Source: Clitopilus passeckerianus (lineage: Eukaryota > Basidiomycota > Agaricomycetes > Agaricales > Entolomataceae). Taken from it: a stretch of 64,000 nucleotides of DNA. The notes under the pieces were generated by a model. The model ran no database searches. It was not told the DNA's origin and saw nothing but the letters and a program-made list of their open reading frames with translations. Positions 1 through 15,115 of the stretch are shown here, in pieces. Numbering within the stretch: the stretch's first letter is position 1; every line of letters starts with the position of its first letter. The stretch is from positions 1 through 64,000 of the forward strand of contig CALYLX010000024.1 in NCBI GenBank assembly GCA_944990035.1, in the 5' to 3' direction. Position numbers and translations under genes: made by a program.

Positions 1-759
1 CATCTGGATTGTAACCCATCAGATCTGGTAGAGTTCAGGCATCATAATGGCTCAACGCACGCTGCGAAGTTACTGATTCCAAACCTCTTGAAATGTCCCT
101 CCTTGTAGAGATCGTTGACGACTTCCAGTGTCTGTTCGTATGGGGAACGCCGATCTGGCATGTGGAGGTACCACATCTCAAGGCAACTATGCCAAGGCGG
201 AATCAGTCCTTCATGTTCGTCGAAGAAAGGCAAGGGCTCACTCTGCATTAAGTGCCTTCAAAGAGTCCAATAAATGCTTCCTCAAACCCTGAAAGACAGA
301 ATTAGTTTGCGGTGTGATGTAGCACAGTGTTTGGACCCATACCTCTGGGGAATGACTGATTAGTTGGCTTGGATCTTCCGGGTCAGGAAGACGAGTAGCC
401 AGCTTCGTCTCCATTTTGAGCCCTTTAGCCTTCCAGTCAATTTGGCCGAGGTATTTCTCGCTCGTTCCACCCGTATAGGTGCGAGCAGTATCTATCTATA
501 TTTGGTTGATTATTAGCTCACAAGAAGCACATATTTGGCCAAAGAGCGTATTGCCTCAGTGTGCCCATGGGCTCGAAAGACGTCCAGTATTGCTTCGACA
601 TCCTTCAACTCGTGAACGCGTGCCATCTCACGTCCTGCTTCGCCAAACGTCATAGCGCCCTAGATATTGAATGTGAAAGGAGTTTGACCACAAGATGAGA
701 CCATCACCTACCATGACCACGTTCAAAGCGCTCTTCTGTTCGATCCGGGTTGTAGCCAT
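1..759 (-). CDS. Aldo-keto reductase, AKR7-like (partial, C-terminus beyond window)
   Basis: NADPH-dependent carbonyl reductase of the aflatoxin-aldehyde-reductase-like (AKR7) group. Model: complement of 712-759, 555-659, 343-495, 242-288, 61-186 and 1-3, running off the left edge. Visible motifs are GAMTFGE near the N-terminus, EIDTARTY (catalytic Asp and Tyr), ETKLATR (catalytic Lys), WYLHMPDR (catalytic His) and FKRFGISNF. The start at 759 precedes a short leader and no better ATG is seen. The second intron begins with GC (donor at 554-553), because only that junction gives HGHTE-IDTA. The last intron (4-60) leaves ATG at the edge, which would open the conserved AAW. The family assignment is sure; the substrate is not known. 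Confidence 0.88.
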
Positions 760-1363
760 CTCAAGGAAGTAAGTTAGAAATCGTTAAGTGTTGAACTTGA
801 CATTGTTCACATATCACTTTTATACCAGTTGATCCAGTCGGCTGGCGACCGACTTCAGGTGATCTTCCGAATGTCATCGTTCGCTCCAGCGTCCGCAACC
901 AATCCGTAACAGTGGTTTTAGAGCCGCCAATAGACTATCGGATGAGTTGCCGAAGATATTATGGAACAGATTATTAGTGTTGAGTTCTTTCAAACCTACT
1001 TCTTTCGGTAAAGGTTTATTAATAGTCATCATTTGGCATGATGAAACCCGCCCTTGACCACAGATACGCCTTGAAGTCGCAGTCGTTCTCAGGTTAGATA
1101 AGAGTGATAAGGTAAAATAATTTTTTGAATTGAGCTATGCCTTCCCTAGCGGAGTCCTAGACTTGTAGCTGTCCAAAAGCATTGGCAGAGTGAAGGCGCC
1201 AGGGTTTTGCAGAAATCCCAGTTAGGTTACCGCACGTGACCCCAAATCTCGACGCGTCGGCAGCAGCTGACGAGACTCCAAGCGTCAGAACACGAATTCC
1301 ACCAGCAAAGGACTCGGGAGTCTCAGTTTCTGGTTTTCTCAATCCTCGACGACGTCTGCGAAG
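760..1363. other. Intergenic, divergent promoter region
   Basis: No gene seen. It lies between the divergent starts of the aldo-keto reductase and the RCC1-repeat protein, so it should hold both promoters. The 61-codon minus-strand frame at 1157-1342 has no recognisable similarity and looks like chance. Confidence 0.6.
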
Positions 1364-3381
1364 ATGTACAAAAGGCTTTTAAACAACCCTAGCATTCGAC
1401 AATCCTACTCAGGTGCTGCTAGACAGCTGCGTCGGCCAGCAACTGGGCTTGCAATTTCGTCAGGTGTTCTAGCTGCATATGTATTGTGGCAAGCACAGAA
1501 CCAGAGGATATACAATGATGTTGCGCTATCTCCTACGCTGCCTTTGAAGCAGAAGCAGCCGGAAATTGTGTTAATTCCTGGTGGTGCAGTTGGCGAGGCT
1601 GAGGAGTTGAGGACTGTTGTTTGGGGTTCGAATAGGTGAGTGGGTGTTGAATTGACCCGCAGAGTAACAGTGCTAACGCCAGATTCATTCAGGTCGAGTA
1701 CGTTGACGCCACAAGACCTTAAAAACCTCCGGACTCCAGTCGTTGCTGAATGGCTGGATGGTGTTGCTCTACGAGACCTTGCCATCCATCAGGACCATGC
1801 AGCCTGTGTTGATGCACGAGGAGATGTCTACCAGTGGGGAACGGGCCACACCGAGAACGCCCACAAACCTTCACTTACGTTGACGGGAAAGGTAGAGCAT
1901 TTTCAATTCCTTTCCCTGGATCTGACTCAAATGGTGTCATACAGAACATTGTCCAACTCAGACTGACAGAAGGCCGGGTATATGCGCTTTCAGCTTCGGG
2001 AAAGCTATATGCACTTTCATCCGAAGCAGCGAAGCAAAAGCTCAAGACAGGCAGCCCTACCCCCGCAAGCGATAGCTGGTGGGGCACCGGCTGGTTATGG
2101 GGCGAAGACGCAAGCGTCGATTTTGTCGAGGTGGCTCCTCATGAAAAGCTTTCTGGTTCCGAAAAGTAAGTCTCAGAACTTCATTCTCTAGTCATACTCT
2201 AACTAAATGATTCTCGTAGAATCATCTCCATCGAAGCGGGGACGGATCACCTTCTTGCCTTGACCTCCTCGGGACGAACATATGCCCACCCCGTCTCCAA
2301 ACTCGCCAACACCAATGGCCAACTTGGCTTCCGTAAATTCAGCATCCCAGATCCCGCTCATGTTCACGATACCGTGGGGGCAAAGACACATCAACTCCAA
2401 GTTGAGCTGGTGCCTCGCTCCATCGCAGACCCAATGGCTCGCGCTTCAAGAGCAGTTAGAACTAGCCCAGTCCCGACGATGAGCGAGAATCTGCAAGGGG
2501 TAGATGATAGAAATATCAGATTCTGCCCTCACATGTTTGAGGTGCCGAGTCTGAAGGGTGTGGAGATTGTACAGCTTGCATGTGGTGAGAGGAGCAGTTT
2601 TGCAAGGACGAAGACAGGAAGGGTAGTGGGCTGGGGTGCGAATGAGTATGGGTAGGTGCTGCATTACCTTATTTCACTTTCTTCGCGCTGACAAGGGATA
2701 CAGGCAACTCGGACTGGGCAATGATGCTTTGGTCGACTCAGTGACTGTACCCACGGAAGTTGTCTTCGGGCCTGCCTCGCAAGCTAGCTATTTCTGCACG
2801 GACATTGTGGCGGGTGGTAACCTCACCGCGTTCACCGTTGAGCGTACAAGCCGCCAAGCAGAGAAAAGCTTCGAGCTGCTGATGTGCGGAAATGGTCAAT
2901 GGGGCGGCCTTGGCAATAGCCTGTTCAGCAGTGCACAAGGCATCCCGCTTCACGCGAAGAAAGTTAGCGGGTTAATTGAATGTGAGCTCGAATTGACGTA
3001 TTGTTGCTGGCTTTGCTCATGTCGACTATAGTTAATGACGACACAAACTCCATCCTGCCGATTCCTCCTCACGCGGTCACAGTTTCACCCACAGGCCACG
3101 TTCTTCTCACCCTCGACACCGGACGGGCAACCACTGTGGGTGGCCGTGACCTGGTAGTCTGGGGCAAGAACTACGACTCCGAGCTAGGCAATGGAAAGAA
3201 AGCTAGCCTACCCATTCCCACAACTTTGGAGACTATAGAAGGTGGCAGGTTTATGCTGCGAGAACGGAAAGCCAAGGAGGTGAAGGATCTACATGGTAAA
3301 GTGTGGAAAAAAGGCGTGGCGGTCGAGCAGATAGCTGTTGCTGGTCCTGGCAGCAGTGTCGTTTATTGGAAGATTGTCTAG
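1364..3381 (+). CDS. RCC1-repeat protein, Fmp25-like, probably mitochondrial
   Basis: Predicted seven-bladed RCC1 beta-propeller protein of 583 residues. Exons: 1364-1635, 1693-1891, 1945-2165, 2220-2651, 2704-2981, 3032-3381; all introns are 50-57 nt and keep the frame. The N-terminus is basic, followed by a hydrophobic segment at about residues 28-46, consistent with mitochondrial targeting and an inner-membrane anchor. RCC1-type blade motifs recur (VVWGSN, VYQWGTG, VVGWGANEYGQLGLG, LLMCGNGQWGGLG, LVVWGKNYDSELG). Yeast Fmp25, with this architecture, is linked to assembly of the cytochrome bc1 complex; that role here is inference. It could instead be another RCC1 protein, but the anchor argues against a nuclear Ran exchange factor. 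Confidence 0.85.
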
Positions 3382-3847
3382 TAATTCTACGGTAACCTAT
3401 ATGTAATACTCATAATTATACAGCACTCCTCTCAGCTCTTACCGCACTTTATCCCAAGGAAAAATCTCGCCGAAAACGAAGCAATACCTCATTACCCGAT
3501 ATAGGGGCGGATGTCCCCTAAAAGTGATAAACGTCCGCCGAGGCTGTTACAATCTATCAGACCGTCGCCACCTAAACTCAAATGAGACTTTGACCCCCTT
3601 TACATATAAAGCGAAAGCCTTGACTCGCAGCAGGCCCCTCTTCGTAGAGCTTGACTCGATCTTATAGCCGCCGACGTCGGTTAGGTCTTTGTTACTCAGT
3701 TGAAAGGGCTGTGAACTTGGAGCCAGTCCCTTTTGTACGTCGAGTACTCTGCTGTTCTACGGGTTGCTAACCAGTGTGATACTCGTTTACATGACTCGGG
3801 ACTGCGATAGCAATCGTTTACACATACCATCCTGTGCTTCTTTACCT
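3382..3847. promoter_or_regulatory. Intergenic with TATA-like box
   Basis: Lies between two plus-strand genes. A TATAAA sits at 3605-3610, roughly 240 nt before the chosen start at 3848. Nothing else is recognised. An in-frame ATG at 3764 could extend the next protein by 28 residues, but that stretch does not resemble the rest. Confidence 0.35.
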
Positions 3848-5328
3848 ATGGCTGCTGCTGAGGACTTATCGTCTTCTATTTCCTCCTTGGCCTCAGCCTC
3901 GAGCTACGACTTTGTGTCTGATAGCTCCCATGATCGCTATAGCCTCTCAGAGGAGTCCGACGATGAAGTCGTCTACTCAATCTCGGAGGCCTCTGACGCC
4001 GAGGTGCAATCCGACGATGACTTTGTCGTCCTTCGACGAGCTCCAGGACGGTCTCAAGTAGCAGCTACACCGCTCGGCCGGCCCATAGAGCCGCAGAACG
4101 TCCCCCTCCCATTACAGGAAGATGACTCCGAAGATGAGGAGGGCGACGACGACGACGAACTTCCCTCTCCCACCGACTACGAGTCTGATTCCGAGTCTCC
4201 CTCAGGCTCGCACACTCCGTCAACTGTTGACGGCCTTGCTTCCGACTTAGATGGGCTTCAGCTGACCATTGAAGATAACGATGCCGCCCCTGCACAACCC
4301 CTGGCCCCTATTGCCATACCCAGCCCCGTCGTACTGGCCGCTGATAGCGCACCTGCGACCGTTCTGCGTAGGTCAACTGGGATTTCTGCGGCTGCAGCAG
4401 GCGGTCAGCAGCTTCCCTCTCTGCCAGAGAGGAGCCTTCTCAATCAGCAGCTCTCTATCACCACAACAGCTCTTGAAGCTAATAACGTTTCAATCCCAGC
4501 TCAGCCCCTCCAGAAGGAGAAGGTGAAGAAGCCCAAGAAACCACTGACAGAAGAGGAACGGAAGGCTAAGAAGGAGAGGAAAGCCGAGAGGAAAGCAAGG
4601 GCAAGGGCAAAGAGGGCCAGGAAAGCAGCGAAGAAGGCTGCAGCTGCAGCTGCAGCAAAGAAAGCTTCATCCAGCACCTCTTCTGTACCCCAAGGAGGTT
4701 CAGCAGCAGCTAGCTCAGCTGGATCCACCAAGTCGGAGAAGAATAAGAGAAGGAGAGCAAGGAAGGCAGCTAGAGCTGCTGCTGCCGGTGCTACCTCTGC
4801 CGGTGCTCCTGCAATCGCACTGCGTCCACGAAGCGTCGTAGATGACCTCTCGGAACGATTATCCTCACGAGTTTCGTCTGCCGCCTCCAGCGAACCTTCC
4901 AGCCCGGTTGAGGGCTCCATCTACGACGAGGCCACGGGATACATCGATACGTAAGTCATTCTCTAGCTGACCCACCAACGTCCCCTCACATCCTGTACCA
5001 TAGCTTCCTCTCCCACCCTGAGGCTCGGGAGAACTCTGCCTGCCGCCTGGCCCTCCTACAAGCTCTCATCATCGAGCTTGGGCTCGCGTCGTCTGTGCTG
5101 CCTACCTCTCTCCGGGCCGCCAAGGATTACCTTAAGTCCCATGTCTTCGTCAACATCCGCGAGTATCTCAGCGTGAGGAAGCAAGGCCTGCCTGCTCTGC
5201 AAAAGATCATGCACCCTAGCAAGAAGGCGTTGATCAAGGATATTCGCAAGAACAAGGGTGCGATGCCTGTGAAGGTGGTGAAGGAGAGTGGTCTGAACGT
5301 TTTGTTAGTTAACTGTCATTATCACTAA
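3848..5328 (+). CDS. Low-complexity acidic/basic protein with conserved-looking C-terminal domain, unknown function
   Basis: Not recognised as a named family. Exons 3848-4950 and 5004-5328 give 475 residues; the intron has GTAAGT and TAG ends. The N-terminal third is rich in Ser, Asp and Glu, including runs of Asp/Glu. The middle (about residues 220-340) is a highly charged Lys/Arg/Ala segment with several possible nuclear localisation signals, likely helical. The C-terminal 110 residues (from FLSHPEARENS to the end) are ordinary-composition sequence with helices and look like the folded domain; I have an impression of similar endings in other mushroom proteins but cannot name them. A nuclear or nucleolar role is a guess from the charge pattern. 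Confidence 0.75.
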
Positions 5329-5872
5329 GTTTATACATTTGCATTTTCTTCCTCTGTTTCTTTTGCATCTCAAGGACACTATTTAGCTTTCCTGTCCGCT
5401 CTGTGTATAGTCTGACGCCGTCGTTGTTTATAGAAAACCCCATTGTATCATTGTACCATCTATGTTTTGATTCGAATGTACATTAGCCCACAATTGTCAA
5501 TGTCATTTATGTACTATATCTTAGCCAACAAAGACCGTATCGTGCCTATGTACAGTGCCCAGATCAACAGACAAAAGGCGCTGCCTCAAATATAAAATAA
5601 TCATGAGTAAATAGGTGAGTGTATATAGATACGAAAGGCGGGGTGTAAGGGTGAGAGCGGGGTATATACAAAGCACGCACACCACAGAGCGCATACTACC
5701 TACAACAAAAAGCATCTCCCCTCTCCTCGCCTCCCTCAACATGTGCAGAGAAAGAATGATCCACCCAGTAGAGAATCCGATTGAACGCCGAACAAAAAGG
5801 ATCGAGTGGTCGCAATAAATTAAACTCCCATCGACCCGGACGGGCGTGGCTCAAAACCTGAGTTCGAGTTCT
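5329..5872. other. Convergent intergenic region
   Basis: Holds the 3' flanks of the preceding plus-strand gene and the following minus-strand gene. No coding sequence or structured RNA recognised. Confidence 0.6.
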
Positions 5873-6910
5873 TTAAGCGTTGTTGCCGGCTGCACCAGCA
5901 ATAGCAATTCCGCCCAAGTTGATCATGACACTACCGAACACATTCAGGTTATTGACGGAACTGGGAGTCGGGACAAGAGCCGGGGTGGAAGAAGAAGTCT
6001 TTGTCGAGCTAGATGAGGTCGTGGGGTCTGAGGAAGTGGTGTGCTTGGTCGTGGAAGTGGTCTTGTGGCTCGTGGTGGTTGGCTCCGGGGCGGGTTTCCA
6101 GGTGGTGGTTGGCTTGGGGGGCTTCCAAGTGGTAGTGGGCTTCCAAGTGGTCTTTGGGGGAGGCTTGGGCTTGGGGGAATCGCCTCCTCCGCCACCACCG
6201 CCGATGAAGTTCCATTCACCGTAGATGATACCCTTATCTTCAGAAGCGAAGAAGTCGAAGAGACCACGGGAGAGATCGAGACCACCGTAAGGACATCCAG
6301 GGCACTGTGTAAGAAGAAGGGCAGAGTGAGCAAGTGGAATGAATAGTGATGGGGCGGGCTAAGCTGACCTCGTCCATGATGGTTGCGGTTGTGGTCTTGC
6401 CGTTGTAAGTCATCGAAATCTTCTTGAAGCAGTTGGGTCCGGGATATCCACCACCGTATTGCTAGAAGAAAAAAGCTGTACGTGAGTCCCCACTACCCAA
6501 CGCAGCAAACCGGAGTTCGAGTCAAACGCACAGCAGAGTTCAGGGCAACAATCTAAGAAAGTAATTCCAAATGAGTTTCTGGCTCAAAATCGTCAAAAAT
6601 ATGAAGAAAGACTCACGAAGTCATCACGGCCGTTGTACTGTCCGCAGGCACCACTGTTCACGGACAAAAAGTCAGCTCCTGCCCAACGAGGATTGCCTTC
6701 GCAACCAGGTGTGCGTGCTTCAGCAACGACGACTCACAGTCCAACATCATAGAACGTCCACTTGGCACTTGAGAATCTTTTGTGGAGATCAACATTTCCA
6801 GCAGCGCGTTTGGCGAGTTCAGCATGGCGGGCATGAGGACCAGCGCCATGAGGGTTTGCGAGGGCGACCAATGGCAACGCGAGCGCGGAAATCACGGAAG
6901 TAAGCAACAT
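5873..6910 (-). CDS. Secreted double-psi beta-barrel (RlpA-like) protein, copy A
   Basis: Secreted protein of 251 residues with a barwin/expansin-like double-psi beta-barrel. Exons on the complement: 6738-6910, 6617-6653, 6532-6552, 6369-6461, 5873-6304. A signal peptide (residues 1-19) is followed by a short propeptide-like stretch ending in KR, then the barrel: FYDVGLGACG, DDFIVALNSA, QYGGGYPGPNC, ATIMDECPGCPYGGLDLSRGLF. The conserved Cys and Asp of the family are present. A Thr/Lys/Pro-rich linker and a small-residue hydrophobic tail follow, suggesting a GPI anchor. Relatives include riboflavin-aldehyde-forming-enzyme-like and expansin-like proteins; the activity here is unknown. First of three tandem copies; exon 3 is only 21 nt. 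Confidence 0.9.
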
Positions 6911-8009
6911 GATATGTTGTTTGGTTTTTATAAACTTGAGTAGTTTGAACTAGTAAAGACTGAAGTCGGTTTGGTAGAGAACGACGGCGGGATGTCTCCC
7001 TAAGTTACAGGATAGGCTGTGGGACGAAAAGTGGTGGCTGGGAACGAAGGAAAATTCTCAACAGGATATAACAAAGGCACTCCAGGTTGATGGATACCAC
7101 AATACATAACCCCTGTTGGTCGTAACTGCCCGGGTTTTGTGTTCTTGACATATTCAATGATATTTGTTCCCATCAAGCCAAGCACATGCATCAGTCCCTC
7201 GTCCTCAGTCTCTTTCGTAGAAACGATAGCTTATTGCTGGATTTGAGAGAGTTCTAGAGACTACTAGATGGTGTTTAACTCGCCCAAACTCGCCCAAGTC
7301 CAAAGCACCGAAAAAGACCCGAGTTCATAGCATGCCGGTAAAAGTTTTCTAACAGTCGACAACGGCAAACGGTGATGGAACCCCGACGAACGCGACATGC
7401 CACAAACAGGCCTGGACGGCTTGAACGATTGACAGAGTGACGCTCGGCGGGCTGAGCTGTGAGAACGGCAACATACATCGACTCTATTGACGGCTACCTG
7501 GCAGGACGGTGATTGGCTCATAATAGGCTATTGAATCTGAGAGGCCGCCGCATGTTGTAGCCGTGAGTTGAGGGTCCCTTTGGAGTACGGCGGGTGAATG
7601 TTGCTGAAACTGTGGCTCTCGCTGGCGCTGACATACCCACTAGGGACAGATAGGATGTGTCGAGCTTAAAGGGGGCCTGGCGCCCTTAAGGCGTAACCAG
7701 TCGCAGATCCTCTTTATCTTGACATTTTTATCTCACTTTTCGAGCTGATCGGAGTGCGGAGAAAAAGTGTTCCAAACGGATGATTATTGGCAAGTAATAC
7801 TAGAAGTGCATATGAAAGTCCTCAATGTAAGTTGCAAGTGAATGGTATAATGGCGATTGCAAAGGTATCAAGTGATGTATCCACAGAGAAATGAAGAGAG
7901 CAAGGAAACTAAGCAGAGGACCTTAACTATCGTGTGTCAAAGAACGAAAACTAATACGAGAGACACCAGACCTGCTTAACGCGGGCCAACCAGGGCGTTG
8001 AAAGAATGC
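6911..8009. other. Intergenic, about 1.1 kb
   Basis: Upstream region of copy A and 3' flank of copy B. Overlapping minus-strand frames around 7264-7521 are short, not family-like and not supported. No repeat or RNA gene recognised. Confidence 0.6.
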
Positions 8010-9083
8010 TTAAGCAGGAGGAGCCGTAGCTTTATCTGCAGCAGGGATGGCCTTCTTCGCGCCAGTGATAGCCATGCGGCAGTAACGAACATTGACGTCG
8101 CTCATTTTCCCCAAATTATTGGGTTTATCCTCAGCAGCAGGAGTAGCAACTGCCTTTTTGGCACTCGCTGAGCTGCTCGCAGCTGCAGAGCTAGAGGCCG
8201 CGGAAGAGCTCGCGGAGGATGAAGCTGCCGAGGAAGACGCGACCTCCTCAACTTTAGGGGTCTCCTTCGCCACCTCGGGTGTCCAGGTAGGGGTAGGCTT
8301 GGGCTCGGGCTTCCATTGGGACGGTTCAGGCTTCCAGGTAGTTTTCACCTCGATCACAGGGGGAGTCCACTTGGGCTTGGGGGGTGGGGGAGGTGCGCCT
8401 CCGCCGAAGGTCCAGGAACCGGTGATGATACCAACGGACTCAGGGGCGAAGAAGCGGAAGAGGCCACGGGAGAGGTCGAGGCCGCCGAATGGGCATCCAG
8501 GGCACTGGACAAAATGGATGAATATAATGAATAAAAAGTTATTCATGGAGACGAGATACATACCCTGTCGGTGATGGTAGCTTGGGTAGTCTTGCCGTTG
8601 AAAGTCATAGTAATGACTTCACCACAGTGAGGTCCAGGGTAACCGCTGCCAAATTGCTAGAAATAGACGTGTCGCGTCATGAGTGGAAAGTCTTCTTGAA
8701 GAAACGTATAGTTAAACATACAGCAGCGTTAAGAGCGACAATCTAGGAGCACAGTCAGAAGAAAAATCCACGTAGAACAACTAAAATGACACGTACAAAG
8801 TCAGTCTCGACATTGACTTTTCCACAAGCACCACTGTCAATTCCCAAGGTCAGCGTCTAACGAACGGAGGCAATTACTCGGTGTCGAGTGCGACGATCCC
8901 GACGACTTACAGGCCAACATCATAGAAACTCCATCGTGCGCTTTCGTATCGTTTCTGCAATCCGTTCTCTTCACTTCTCTTTGCCAACTCAACATGGTGG
9001 CGACGGTGAGCGTTGTGTGACCCCGCGGCCAGGACAGCTGGCAACGCGAGAGCAAGCGTGAATAGAGAAGCGGCGGTCTTCAT
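8010..9083 (-). CDS. Secreted double-psi beta-barrel (RlpA-like) protein, copy B
   Basis: Paralogue of copies A and C, 272 residues. Exons on the complement: 8911-9083, 8797-8833, 8722-8742, 8564-8656, 8010-8504. Its first four exons have exactly the same lengths as copy A (173, 37, 21 and 93 nt). It has a signal peptide at residues 1-20, then FYDVGLGACG, DFIVALNAA, QFGSGYPGPHC and CPGCPFGGLDLSRGLF. The Pro/Lys/Trp linker (repeats of WKPEP and WTP) is followed by a long Ala/Ser block. The tail ends in a charged, Ala/Pro-rich stretch rather than a hydrophobic one, so unlike A it probably lacks a GPI signal. The site of action is extracellular or cell wall; activity unknown. Confidence 0.9.
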
Positions 9084-9605
9084 GCTAATGGAGTGTATGA
9101 GGGCTTTTTAAAAGGAATGTGAGGTGTCTAAAGAGAGACTATGGTCAGGAAAATTCTAGGAAGGTTAAAGGCCTGAAGAAAGGCGTTGAAGGTCAAGTCC
9201 AAGTCGTTCCAGCTGGATTTTAGTAGCTTGCTCGCTTCGGCTAGCGCCTAAATTGGGGGACCATTGTGTTAGCCGAAGCTATTGACAAATAGGAACAAAC
9301 TACCGATCAAGGTTCTTTCCGAATGCGGACGACATTTCGAATTCCAAGTTACGGAAGAACCAAAGAACAATTCAATTCTACGTGGACAGCGACAAGAAAC
9401 AAACGAGGGAGGGCGCTGTACATGCAGCTACATACGTATCAAACGCTACGAAAGTATGTACACAGAACTACAGCACCCGGGGTATATTCCTGTATAGCCC
9501 ACAAAGCACAAAATAAATAGAGTATGCGATGCGAGAATGGTATTGACCAAGTCTTGACACGACGAGAACCCAACAAGAGAACAAACAGCAGCGTTAGGTC
9601 CAAGC
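9084..9605. other. Intergenic
   Basis: Upstream region of copy B and 3' flank of copy C. No gene recognised. Confidence 0.6.
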
Positions 9606-10521
9606 CTAAGCATCACCTGCGCCAGCACCGATCGCGATCCCAGCAAACGCCAACAGGGCTTGGTTGAGTTCGGAAAGAACACCGGCGGGTGTCTGAATAG
9701 CTGCAGACGAGGTGCTTGTGGTTGATGTGCTCGTCAATGTGGAAGTTGTGGAAGTAGAAGTGGTAGACGTCGTGTGCTTGGTAGTTGATGTCGTCTTAGG
9801 CTTCCAGGTGCTGGTGGGGGTTGGCTTAGGTGTCGGCTTGGGCTCAGGTTCACCAGCTCCAAAGTTCCAATTGCCGTAGAGGTATCCTGCAGACTCGGGT
9901 CCAAAGTGATTGAAGAGACCACGGCTGAAATCTAGGGCATGATCAGGGCATTCCATGCACTGCGAAGTGGAGGAGGTGAGCGAACCACGTCAATGGAAAA
10001 AGTTGCCGAAGCTCCTTACCAGGTCAACAATCTGAGCTTGAGCAGTCTTGCCTCCATACGAAATGGTGATAGTCTCAAAGCAATGGGAGCCACCGTCGAA
10101 TTGCTGGAAACGGACCCTCATATCAGTCCTTTTCGCCTCCGAGAAAAGGAAAGAACAAAGGAAGACGAAAATCCGTCAAGTACTCACATGAGTGTTTATT
10201 GCCACAATCTACAATTCAAACCATCAAGGGTTGTACGAATTAGCGTCCTTTTCCTTTATATAACAGAGGAACTTTCAAATGACTCACAAAGTCGCTCGCC
10301 TTGTTGACTTTGCCACAAGCACCCAAGCCAGCGTCGTAGAAGGAGAACCTCGCATTGCTGAACCGCTTCGCGAGGTGGGTATTTTCATTCCTCTTGGCGA
10401 TTTCGCGCCCTGCATGGGCCTTGGCACTGTGGCCTGCATGAATAACATGAATCTTGGCCGCCAGAGTACCTTGCACCAATGCAAACGAAGCGAGGACGGT
10501 TGAAAAGATGGAGAAGCGCAT
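9606..10521 (-). CDS. Secreted double-psi beta-barrel (RlpA-like) protein, copy C
   Basis: Most divergent of the three tandem copies, 230 residues. Exons on the complement: 10288-10521, 10188-10208, 10020-10103, 9606-9959. A signal peptide (about residues 1-21) precedes a KR-ended propeptide-like stretch and the barrel (FYDAGLGACG, DFIVAINTH, QFDGGSHC, CMECPDHALDFSRGLF). The intron that splits the FYDxGLGACG motif in A and B is absent here, so exons 1 and 2 are fused. The CPGCP motif is replaced by CMECP. A Ser/Thr-rich linker, probably O-glycosylated, leads to a C-terminal hydrophobic tail compatible with GPI anchoring. Function is unknown beyond the fold. Confidence 0.9.
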
Positions 10522-10910
10522 GATGCTGTCTATTCAATTATGACACAAGAAGTTAGTTGTTTGAGTTTTTAGTGCTGAAAGAGCGTGTTTTTGGTAGAGA
10601 ACGTGAGGCAATCGACAGAGCCGACTGTACAACGGGCAAAATAGGCCAAGAAGCCTCGGTTGAAGGTGATGGTACGGGACTAAGAGAAGGGGTTTACGAC
10701 ACTGTTTGGGCCCTCTTTTGCCCGTGCCAGGTGGAGATCAAATGGTTACAAAAATAACATCTTCGCGCCCACGCCTCGAGTCCCCTGATTTGTTTGGCGA
10801 CAGAATCCTGACGGAATTAATCAACTGGTTTTTCTGCTCGAGAGAGGTGTTGCTCATCTACATTGTACGATGAAGGAATACATAATGATAGTACTCTAAT
10901 ACTGAACAAA
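10522..10910. other. Intergenic
   Basis: Upstream region of copy C and 3' flank of the Ca2+ pump, both on the minus strand. No other feature recognised. Confidence 0.6.
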
Positions 10911-14462
<3,552 letters not shown>

Positions 14463-15115
14463 TTACAACGCAGACACAGTAAATCGTCCGAGGCCAAGCT
14501 GCAGACGTTTGTGGACGAATGTACACCAATTTAAAGAGTGAACCTGGGGACTTGTCAAAATTCCTGCCGGGTGAAAAGGTTCGCACGTGCAGTTTAGACT
14601 GACGTGGCCAATCGAAACGCTGAGTGAGCATTTTACCGACTTGACCGCAATTTGCATGGACCTGCGAGATTCTTAACAGCGTTTAGAGTAGATTCAAGGT
14701 TGTTCATAACGTTTTGAAGATTAAGCAAAGATTAAGAGCAAATGTCAACTGTATTGCGCTCAGAAAATCACCTGCAGGCTCAATCACGCTATCGTCTCTC
14801 ACCCTCGTCAAATGGCTCAGTTCGGGTAATCGGCATTGGCCAGTCGACGTGCACATGGGCCATTCGCAGTATCTATACACGCTAGTATCTATACAAACGT
14901 TCATTCCAGCAGTATTTAGCCTTTTGTTGCCTTTTAAACTTTCCAGAAAACTAAAAGCTGTAAATGAGTCAATTGAAGCCTGGGGACTCTTCCGTAAACA
15001 GACATCAACTGAGATCATAGCGAGTTACGCCGCCAAGCTATTGTCAGACGACACCGTCCTCACCTTCAAGCACGACGACCACCTGCAATCTCCCATCTGA
15101 AGAGTATATTCAGCC
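14463..15115. promoter_or_regulatory. Divergent promoter region of the Ca2+ pump and SIP5-like gene
   Basis: About 650 bp between two divergent starts. The frames at 14704-15100 overlap on both strands and resemble nothing known. No specific binding site could be assigned. Confidence 0.4.

Noticed and set aside
6926..6932. TATAAAA on the minus strand before double-psi barrel copy A
   Set aside because: Only 16-22 nt before the start codon, too close to act as a TATA box for that start.
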